A stretch of DNA of 64,000 bases, taken from contig CP071499.1 of NCBI GenBank assembly GCA_017354895.1, positions 1,984,001-2,048,000 on the forward strand, written 5' to 3'. The stretch comes from Podospora comata. Taxonomy: Eukaryota; Ascomycota; Sordariomycetes; Sordariales; Podosporaceae. The notes beneath the pieces were generated by a model. The model saw only the letters and a program-made list of their open reading frames with translations, made no database searches and had not been told where the DNA came from. The translations under genes and the position numbers were made by a program. Of this stretch, positions 56,101 to 64,000 are shown piece after piece; within the stretch, counting starts at the first letter, position 1, and the number at the start of each line of letters is the position of its first letter.

Positions 56101-59100
56101 TCTTTGAGAATATTGATGATCCGGATGCGTACTACGGGCTGGCACAGGATGCTTCGCTGAGTACGGTGTTGGCCAGGTTGGAGTATGAGAATGATGGTGG
56201 GAAGAGTCTTGCTTTCAGGGGGGCGCAGTATGACAGTCATTTGAGGAGTCGAGATGCTGCCTCGAAACAGGATGGGCAGGCGCTTATCAAGGCGTTGAGT
56301 AGTTTGGGTCTGGCCGGGTTGTCGAACTCGTTGTTGCAGACGCAGCAGAGTCTGGATGAGTCTTCTAACTCGCTGGATAGCACTTTTACGACGGCGAGGA
56401 GGCTGGAAATCTGGAATTTGCCGGCGCCGGCGACAAATGATAATTGGGCGGTGACGGTGTATAGAGCGTATCAGAGTACGCACCAGGCTTCGGATATTGA
56501 GGCTGTCAGGGCTGTTGTTCATGATGGGTTTCGGGGGACCATCAAGCACTTGACCAGCAAGAGTCTCAATACGACAAGCATGAGGCACCAGCTGGGTGTG
56601 CTGGCTGCTTTGGCGGAACTAGATGATGTTCTCAGTATCACTGACCCGGCTGAGATGAAGAGGGAACTTCAGATGTTTGAGACGAGGTCGAAGTGGATGA
56701 TGAGCGGACGGTATGAGGACGTCAGTCAGATCCTGTCTTGTCGGGAGACGACATTGAGTATGTGGAGCCAGCATCACAAACTGAGAGCGGCAACTATCCC
56801 ACCAGCAGATGCCCGGTTTGCTCAGATTAAAGGACTGCTGCTGTCGTCTGATATCTTCCGTTTCCACCGACAGCACCAAGAGACGTTGAATTTGTCAACC
56901 ACACTCACCGATCTGATCCAGCCAAGCGAGACTTTGGGGCTCAATGTGGATGCAGCTATTCGGATGGAGGCGGCGAATTCACTCTGGGATCAGGGGGAGA
57001 TGATTTCTTCCATTAGGATGCTGCAAGCTATTGACAAGGACTCGTCGTTGAAGAAGCAGACGATTCCTGTCAGTCGATCGGATTTGTTGGCCAAGATTGG
57101 GTTTCAGGTCTCGGTTGCTAGGCTGGAGAGCCCGGATAGCACACAGAAGAAGTATCTTGAGCCGGCGCTGAAGGAACTCAGGGGCAAGAATGAAGGCAAG
57201 GAGGCTGGACAGGTGTTTCACCAGTTTGCCATGTTTTGTGATGAGCAGCTCCAGAACCCGGATAGTTTGGAGGATTTGGCACGGCTGCAGAACCTCAAAA
57301 AGGGCAAGAGTGATGAGGTTGAGCAGCTGAAGCAGTTGATTTCAAGCTCGAGGGACTCGCAGACGAAGAGCAGGTACTCGAGTCACTTGGCGAAGGCTCG
57401 GCAGTGGCTCGATTTGGATCAGCAGGAGTTGAGAAGGGTTGAGCAGTCGAGGACTGAGTTTGTGAAGCTCAGTTTGGAGAACTATCTGCTCTCTTTGGCC
57501 GCTTCGGATGAGCATAACAACGATGCGCTGCGGTTCACGGCTCTTTGGCTGGAGAGGTCGGAGGAGGATGCTACCAATGAGGCAGTCAAGAGGTACATTG
57601 GCAAGGTCCCGACTCGAAAGTTTGCGCCGTTGATGAACCAGCTTTCGTCTCGGGTACAGGATCAGAAGACTCTCTTCCAGAATGTGCTTATTGACCTCAT
57701 TTATCGGATCTGTGTTGATCATCCCTATCATGGGATGTATCAGATCTGGTCTGGGGCGAGGACAAAGGTCAATAAGGACGACGATGTTGCGGTTTCCCGG
57801 CAAAAGGCGACGGATAGAGTTGCTAAGGCACTTACCAGGGCCGAGGCGGTGTCTGCCATCTGGCCGGCGATTGACCAGACAAGCAGGGTGTACCATATGC
57901 TCGCCATGGATCGGGACACGAACAGGTTCAAGCAAGGTTCCAAAATTGCCATCAAGGACTCTCAGCATGGGCCCAGCTTCCTCACGACGTTGTCAAAGTA
58001 TAAGATTCCGCCGCCGACCATGCAGATGGAGCTGTCGCTTACGTGCGATTACAGCCATATCCCGATGATTGTCAAGTTTGATCCTTATATGGCTATTGCT
58101 TCTGGTGTGAGCGCGCCAAAGATTCTGACGGCGATTGGGTCGGATGGGATACGGTACAAACAATTGGTCAAGGGGGGTAATGATGACTTGCGTCAGGATG
58201 CTATCATGGAGCAGGTTTTTGCTGCCGTGTCGGAGTTGCTTAAACTTCATCGTACCACCCGCCAACGAAACCTCGGCATCAGGACGTACAAGGTTTTGCC
58301 GCTGACGTCCAGTTCGGGGTTGATTGAGTTTGTCTCGAATACTATACCTCTGCATGAGTATCTCATGCCCGCTCACGAGAAGTACCACCCCAAGGACCTC
58401 AAGGGGTCGCAATGCAGGAAGGAGATCTCGACGGCGCAGACAAAGACTACTGAGCACAGAATTGCGGTTTACCGCAGGGTCACGGAGAAGTTCCACCCGG
58501 TGATGAGGTACTTTTTTATCGAGTATTTCCCCGACCCTGACGAGTGGTTCCACAAGCGCACCGCCTATACGAGAACCACGGCGGCGATTTCCATGCTGGG
58601 CCATGTGTTGGGGTTGGGTGACAGACATGGACACAACATCCTCCTCGACACCAAGACTGGCGAGGTAGTCCACATTGATCTGGGCGTGGCGTTTGAAATG
58701 GGAAGAGTCCTGCCAGTCCCGGAACTGGTGCCGTTTAGGTTGACGAGGGACATTGTCGACGGGATGGGAATCACCAAGACCGAGGGTGTGTTTAGGAGAT
58801 GCTGCGAGTTTACGCTTGATGCGCTGAGGGAGGAGGCGGGGAGTATACAGACTGTTTTGGACTCGCTGAGGTTCGACACGTTGTATCAGTGGAGCATTAG
58901 CCCGGTGAGAATGGCCAAGCTGCAGCAGAATGCGAGGGAGGAGGATGATGGGGAGAATGAGGAGAACGAGGAGGCGGGGGGGGAGAAGAAGGGGGTCAAG
59001 GGGAACGTGAACGAGCCCAGCGAGGCGGATAGGGCGATTGAGGTTGTTAAGAAGAAGCTGAGCAAGACGTTGAGCGTGATGGCGACGGTGAATGATTTGA

Positions 59101-59165
59101 TTGAGAAGGCGGGGAGTGTGGGGAATTTGGCGGTTTTGTATTCGGGGTGGGCTGCTTATGCTTGA
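50131..59165 (+). CDS. TEL1: Tel1/ATM checkpoint kinase, 4 exons
   Basis: Tel1 is the ATM-type PI3K-like kinase that senses double-strand breaks via MRX/MRN and keeps telomeres. Three small exons (50131-50185, 50258-50305, 50366-50420) precede one of 8.7 kb (50471-59165), giving 2950 residues. The first exons encode the TAN-like N-terminus, NFKELAAQLVHSTATQRKEALD, quoted here up to its key Leu, Arg and Leu, needed in homologues for telomere function. HEAT-type helices fill the middle, the FAT domain lies at about 1900-2500, and the kinase at about 2590-2870 with QLVKGGNDDLRQDAIMEQ, catalytic loop GLGDRHGHNILLD and metal site VHIDLGVAFE. An acidic insert (about 2885-2905) separates it from the FATC tail NDLIEKAGSVGNLAVLYSGW. 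Neither the catalytic Asp nor DFG-equivalent is altered. Confidence 0.97.
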
Positions 59166-59629
59166 GGAACATATGAAAATGAAAATAAGGGGGCATCTTG
59201 GTGGATTTTATGGATTGATATTTTGGGCTTGGTATGAGGCGCAAATGATTAGGATGATGTACCTATGTAATGAGAATGTAGACACGGCCAAAGATGAATA
59301 AAGCTATGGTAATTATCTTGATATTTTTGCTGTTTGCTTTCGAAGGCATGGTGGCTCCCGAATGATAGAGGTCAACCGCCTACACTAGACTGTATGAAAG
59401 TTATCCGAAGAACGAATTTGCACCCGAAGTATGTAAAACATCCCTATCCACTCGTGTCTCACTTCCAAATCACCGCGATGATCCACCTATTATCACTTCT
59501 GCAGCTGTATCTCAAGCCAACCGAGAAAAGATCCACAACATCTCAGCCATTGTCACTTTCGCAACTATCACCAAGCATGTCCTTCCCACCAGATCATCTT
59601 CAACAACACACCACACTTCCCCCTTCCTC
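59166..59629. other. Convergent 3' flanks
   Basis: About 460 bp between stops of TEL1 (+) and AOS1 (-). Nothing else seen. Confidence 0.6.
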
Positions 59630-59678
59630 TCAATCCAAATCAATAACCTCCTCACTCCCCATCTGCTGCTGCTGCTGC

Positions 59679-59710
<32 letters not shown>

Positions 59711-60982
59711 CCCCCCACTAATAGGCAACAACCCCCTCCCCAACTCCCCCTCGGTCGGATGCAACGCATACACCCCCGCCTCCGACCTCTCCCCATCAAA
59801 CACCACAAAGTTCTGAATCGGCTGCTGCGTCCTCCCAAGCACATTAATCACATCCTGCGCCAGCTGCCCCCCCAACACCGCCGCCACAGGCGAGACCTCC
59901 CCCCCAATATTCTGCAAAAACGCCCTCAACGTCTCGCTCCTCAGCGTCTCAGCCGGCAGCCCAAGCGCCTTGTGCTGCTCCCCGCACAAAATCGTAAACT
60001 GCGCCAGTTGCGTCTTATCATTCGGGTTGGGCCGAATGCCAAACTGCGATTCAAACTCCCAGAGCCCTCGCAGACAAGACAAAATAGGGGTGACCACTTT
60101 TTTGCGGCGGGGGGATTTGAGAATTTCCGCTGGGAGGGGGGAGGAACTAGCCAGTAGCCATGTTGAAAAGAGTTCTCGTTTTGTGACGTTTTCGACTTTG
60201 GGGTCGTTGGGGTCGGGGGTGGAGGAGATGATTGATCTTGTGGGAGACTCCAGTCCTACCACGGTGGGGACGTTGGAGATGGATCTTGAAATGATGAAGT
60301 CATGCTCGATGAGGTCCGAGAACAAGAACCCGTACATCCCGTGAGAGCCGGCCGCGTAGAATTTGCGGTTGTTGAGGCGGGTGGCTGTGTTGATTAGGTT
60401 TAGGGTGGGAGCGTCGAGGTCGGTGGCGATGATGATGTCAAAGGCGGAGAAGTAGGAAGGGGGTTTGAGGCGGATGTCGAGGGTGTCGATGTTAATACTA
60501 ACGCGGGGGTTAAGGCGTTGAATGTTGGTTGAGGCGGCGATGGCGCGGTTGGTGCCGACTGGGGAGCGGTCAGAGGGGAGGAAGAATTGGGAGGCGAGGT
60601 CGGAGGGTAGGACGGGGGAGTGGTCGCAGAGGGTCAGGGAGTTGATGCCGGCTAGGACGAGGTTTTTGGCGATTTCGTTGGCGAGGGCTTTCATTGTTAT
60701 GAGGAGGATGTTGGCGTTGCGGATGGATTCTTGGGCTTTGAGACCCCAGAGGCGGATTTGTCGGTCGTAGAGGGCGATTTCATCTGGGATGGGGGTTAGT
60801 AACTGTAAGATGTGATGGGAGAGAGGTGAGAACGTACCTGCGCTGATGCCATTTGATATGGTCGAGGTGGGTGCTGGAACAGATCCATTTGTGTTCTCTT
60901 GCATCACAGGAACTGTGAGATTCTGGGTGATCCCAGTGCCATTGGGGTTGCCGGCTGGTTCGGAGGTTGGAGCCTCCATCAT
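59630..60982 (-). CDS. AOS1: SUMO-activating enzyme subunit 1 (Aos1), 2 exons
   Basis: Aos1 pairs with Uba2 to form the SUMO E1 and supplies the non-catalytic adenylation half. Exon 1 is 60982-60838 and exon 2 is 60783-59630, giving 432 residues. The intron has a TACTAAC branch site and CCCAG acceptor; splicing yields the canonical opening DEIALYDRQIRLWGLKAQ. Further landmarks are ANILLI, LVLAGINSLTLCDH, FFLPSDRSPVGTNRA, the nucleotide-pocket Asp in IIATDLDAPTLN, and near the end AAVLGGQLAQDVINVLG and NFVVFDGE. There is no catalytic Cys domain, as expected of Aos1. After the conserved fold it has a 16-Gln run followed by MGSEEVIDLD; the end, VIDLD, looks like a SUMO-interaction motif. The first of two consecutive Met codons is used as start. 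Confidence 0.95.
59663..59710 (-). repeat. 16-codon CAG/CAA (polyGln) tract in AOS1
   Basis: Sixteen uninterrupted Gln codons read on the minus strand. The 3' half is pure CAG and the 5' half alternates CAG and CAA. It lies between the conserved adenylation fold and the short acidic C-terminus. Confidence 0.92.
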
Positions 60983-62069
60983 GGCCAGTCCTCAAGTGAG
61001 TTTCTCGAGCTCGTCGAAACGATAGTTGAGGTTGGAGATGATGGTGCAAGAGAAGAGTCGAAATGAGAAGCCGCAGAGAGTCAAGGAAAGTCTGGAGTAA
61101 AAAACCCCAACGCCAGCTCCAAGCCAAAGGAATGACGATCGATCACTCCTGAGAGAGTGAGAGAGGTGTTGGTGTGTGTGTCTGTGTGTGAGGTTGAACG
61201 TAACAGTTCGCGTGGCTGCAGGTTGTGTTGATCACTCCAGGCAAACGGTGCAGCCTTGTGGACCAACCAGAGACGGAAGGAGGGAAGGGGTTCCTGATAA
61301 GCTCGGGCTCCTGTTTCTTGTGATTATCTTGCTCTTGTTTCTTGTTTCTTGTTTCTTGTTTCCCTGTGTCGCCAATTTGCAAAGTGTTTCTCGTCTGTAC
61401 TGCCGTCTTCCGTAATCCCTAGTCAAGAGATGGTTTTAACAATGTTCCCGGGATTCATGGGGACGATGCACGGCTGCGATGCCAGTGTGGCTTGGCGTGA
61501 CGCGGGTTTAATAAGTACTTTTGTGCCCATACAAAGAAGTGTGACGTTGCAGGTACATGCTACCAATTAGCCATTCATTCTCTCAAACCCCGCCATTTTG
61601 AACTGGACAAGCTAAAGAAGTGAACGGGCCCTTTGCTGTCGCCTCCCACCAAAAAGGCCCCAAGATGCCCGTTTCCTGACGTCCACACAGCATCCACTGC
61701 ACTTCTTCGCTTCATGTGTCCACTTGACCCTGCGTATTGAACCTCTTACTCTTTTGCTCCTTTTCTCTCTGCAACAACCCAGCTCGACTCTCTTCTGCTG
61801 TTTTTCATACCAAGGCCGACCCTCGATTCTCTACTGCTGCTGTTTTCATAGCGTGCTTTGCGACAGTCATATCACGCTTCTCGCTGCGGTCATCAGTGCC
61901 TGTGCCTTTGTCGCTTTTCATGGTGAGTGTTGCCTCCGACATAACCCTTCCCCCCAGTCACCCTCGTCCCTCCTGGCCCTCTGTTTGGGCGCCCGGCCGC
62001 CTGCTTGATTGCCTGGGAGCCTACATATCCAAAACTGCCCAACAGCCTTGTTCGAGTCTTTCAGGGCAG
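60983..62069. other. Divergent promoter region and probable 5' UTR intron
   Basis: Between AOS1 (-) and the last gene (+). Around 61923 there is a GTGAGT donor and at 62060-62064 a pyrimidine-rich TTTCAG acceptor, suggesting a 5' UTR intron of the downstream gene. A TTTCTTG tandem run (about 61335-61362) is visible. No separate gene. Confidence 0.5.
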
Positions 62070-63851
62070 ATGCATTTTCATTCTGACCAAAACCCACAGT
62101 CTGGCAACTCCTCGCAGCGCAACAACCCATTGGATGATTCCAGGCCGTGGTGGTTTCCACGAGTGCCCAGCAGACGAGAGCGGATCCCTGGTGAACGACG
62201 CCGTACGGCTCCAACCACAACCACAACCACGTCTGGAGAATTTCATAGAGCTATAGCGAGGTATAACCGAAACATTGAACGGGTCCGCCGGAATATCGAC
62301 GCTGTAGAAAACCGACGTTATCATCCGGAAGCCAGCATGTCCTCTGCTGATAGGGATCTGCGACGAAGATTCAATCGTGATCCGCCCACCACCAACGACC
62401 CGCCCGCAGTCCCCGGCGCTCCCTCACTCCCCCCTCTCCGGTCTCTTGGCTCGAGAGCTCGACCTGGCATGGCGTCGGGGTCAGGCTCACGATCAAGCCG
62501 CTACCGCCCCGAGCGGTTGCTCCGCGCCACCAACTTTGATTCCCGCATCAATAATACTTCTTCGCATGTCGTCTCCGATGAGCATCCCGACGCCAACTCT
62601 CACCTTCGCGCCCTCTTGGACTTGCCCAATATCGGCACCCTCATCTCACCACTGGCTCCCACGAGCATGACGCCCACATTGTACAGCCAGGACACCGAGG
62701 ACACCCGTCGCACCAAGCGGCGAAAGCTGGACAATGACAAGGTCGGTCCAAAGTTCAAGGGGTTCCATTATGGACATTATGGACAGTTGGAGCCCGGCAG
62801 GTTGACCATGGAGATTGTGAGCTGTGACGGGGGGCTCTATCAAGAATCACTACAATACCCGCCGGAAAATATCCTGAAGAATGACGATTCAGTGTACTGC
62901 ACCAAAGGCAATCGGTGCAACATCATCCTGAGGCATACCGGCGGGACCGTTTTCAGCCTTACCGAGCTTGTCATCAAGGCCCCCGGATCAAGCTACTCAT
63001 GCCCGTATGTCTCTATCGATCCTCTCCACATATCGCATACTTACACCAGGAACAGGGTTAGAGAAGGGATGGTGTTTGTGGCCATGAAGTCAGACGAGCT
63101 CCTCACCCGCACAGCGCAGTATCAGATCCAGTATCTCCCCCCGCAACAAAGAACAAATAACACCCTAGTATATTCGGTCCGTCATGAGGAGGACGGTAGT
63201 TCCATCACACGCCTTCAACCACCAGTGCGGGAATTCAGCTTTGGTCTGGACGACGATGAGGACTATAGAACAGCCCAAATCCCGCCAGAGTTTGCTGTAC
63301 CGCCACCCCCGTTCAACATTACGACAGAATGTACCGACGATGGTAGCGACGACGATGATGATGGACGTGTACTTCCCCCGCATCTCCGGTCACGTAACAG
63401 AAGGACGCCGAACCGTATAGGGTCACTGCCATTTGAGAGCGAGAGCAGCGAAGAGGACCGAGACCCATGGGGTAACCCGTCCTCGGACTGGAGAGCTTTC
63501 GATAACTTGACTCGGCGTCGATATACCGCTCGCGGTGGCGGACGGCAGCATGAAAGTACCAGCAGTACGACATTGGAAGAAGCCCAAGAAGCTTCGCAAA
63601 TCGCAACGCAAGAGGCGGTACGGGCAGTTGGTGGCGAGCTCATGGCACCGTTGGCACACTTCTTTATCGAAAAGGATAAGAATAAGTGCACCATTCGGTT
63701 TGATCCGCCAGTGAGCGGGCGTTTTATACTCCTCAAAATGTGGAGTCCTCCACAGGACCTGTCTGATCGGTCGAGCAATATCGATATCGAGGCAGTGGTT
63801 GCCCAAGGATTTGCCGGGCCAAGGTACTTTCCTTCAGTGGAGCTTGCCTAA
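62070..63851 (+). CDS. Unknown protein, 593 aa, with possible split beta-sandwich domain
   Basis: I do not recognise a named family. I start at the ATG at 62070 (MHFHSDQNPQSGN), just after a likely UTR-intron acceptor; the frame is open further back to 61737, but that part has no bias. The N-terminal third is disordered and rich in Arg/Ser/Pro. A basic signal RRTKRRKLDND (about residues 210-220) suggests the nucleus. Next comes an ordered block (about 225-390): FKGFHYGHYGQLEPG, YPPENILKNDDSVYC, SCPYVSID. A strongly acidic insert (about 415-515) splits it from a last block (about 525-593), KNKCTIRFDPPVSGRFILLKMW and GFAGPRYFPSVEL. The two blocks together resemble halves of a discoidin/galactose-binding-type fold; this is inference from pattern only. 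Confidence 0.82.
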   Translation: MHFHSDQNPQSGNSSQRNNPLDDSRPWWFPRVPSRRERIPGERRRTAPTTTTTTSGEFHRAIARYNRNIERVRRNIDAVENRRYHPEASMSSADRDLRRRFNRDPPTTNDPPAVPGAPSLPPLRSLGSRARPGMASGSGSRSSRYRPERLLRATNFDSRINNTSSHVVSDEHPDANSHLRALLDLPNIGTLISPLAPTSMTPTLYSQDTEDTRRTKRRKLDNDKVGPKFKGFHYGHYGQLEPGRLTMEIVSCDGGLYQESLQYPPENILKNDDSVYCTKGNRCNIILRHTGGTVFSLTELVIKAPGSSYSCPYVSIDPLHISHTYTRNRVREGMVFVAMKSDELLTRTAQYQIQYLPPQQRTNNTLVYSVRHEEDGSSITRLQPPVREFSFGLDDDEDYRTAQIPPEFAVPPPPFNITTECTDDGSDDDDDGRVLPPHLRSRNRRTPNRIGSLPFESESSEEDRDPWGNPSSDWRAFDNLTRRRYTARGGGRQHESTSSTTLEEAQEASQIATQEAVRAVGGELMAPLAHFFIEKDKNKCTIRFDPPVSGRFILLKMWSPPQDLSDRSSNIDIEAVVAQGFAGPRYFPSVELA

Positions 63852-64000
63852 AGACCGGGAGAGGGATCTCGGTGTTTGGCTCATGGAGCTGTGGGATATA
63901 CTTGTAGTTGCATTTTGGCGGCGAATTGGAGTACAACCGGAACCTCTGGAGGACTGGAGGAAAAGCATTGGAAGGGGTGTTGACCTGCATGATCACAGCA
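63852..64000. other. 3' flank at window edge
   Basis: 149 bp past the last stop. No feature recognised. Confidence 0.5.

Noticed and set aside
61737-62069. N-terminal extension of the last gene
   Set aside because: Open in frame but Leu/Ser/Cys-rich without bias, and interrupted by a good GTGAGT...TTTCAG intron just before the ATG at 62070.

Overview
The window is nuclear DNA of a filamentous ascomycete, most likely a Sordariomycete of the Sordariales type. The signs are short GT-AG introns (about 50-175 nt) with CTAAC/CTGAC-like branch sites, moderately GC-rich coding sequence, intergenic spacers of 0.3-2.3 kb, and fungal-specific families: HeLo domain, Zn2Cys6 factor, fungal carboxylesterase, large fungal Tel1, Nup192 and Mip1. 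I resolve 21 protein-coding genes, most with complete exon structures that add up in frame. I see no intact transposon, virus-like element, rRNA gene, canonical tRNA gene or CRISPR array.

Layout, left to right: eL39 (-) and ARL1 (+) from a shared promoter; a small two-exon Cys-rich hypothetical (-); cytosolic Phe-tRNA synthetase alpha subunit (+, 7 exons); a 123-aa hypothetical (+); 3-hydroxyacyl-CoA dehydratase PHS1 (+); a polyQ-containing alpha/beta hydrolase (-); poly(A) polymerase (+); a tRNA-like hairpin locus; a secreted type-B carboxylesterase (-); a HeLo/pseudokinase protein (-); a Zn2Cys6 transcription factor (+); an ABCG-type half transporter (+); a conserved-looking unknown (+); a complex I assembly factor of the NDUFAF2 type (-); a calponin-homology protein (+); mitochondrial DNA polymerase gamma (-); a SIM+RING protein resembling Slx8 (+); Nup192 (-); Tel1/ATM (+); the SUMO E1 subunit Aos1 (-); and a large unknown protein (+).

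Most genes are housekeeping and transcribed independently, often as divergent pairs with 0.6-2 kb promoters. Three genome-maintenance or SUMO-linked genes lie in the right-hand 24 kb (Slx8-like ligase, Tel1, Aos1), with Mip1 just to their left. They act in related pathways, but nothing here shows co-regulation. Accessory-looking content is limited to the HeLo/pseudokinase gene, the secreted esterase, the ABC transporter, the Zn2Cys6 factor and two spacers above 2 kb.

The main items for a second look are the HeLo/pseudokinase protein, the small CC-x2-CC protein, the tRNA-like hairpin at 15.46-15.54 kb, a possible lectin-like N-terminal module on the esterase, GTT/AAC-family microsatellites read as polyGln or polyAsn in essential genes, and a striking patchwork of C-rich and G-rich synonymous codon blocks inside many genes. 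All calls come from reading the sequence; no database search was made.
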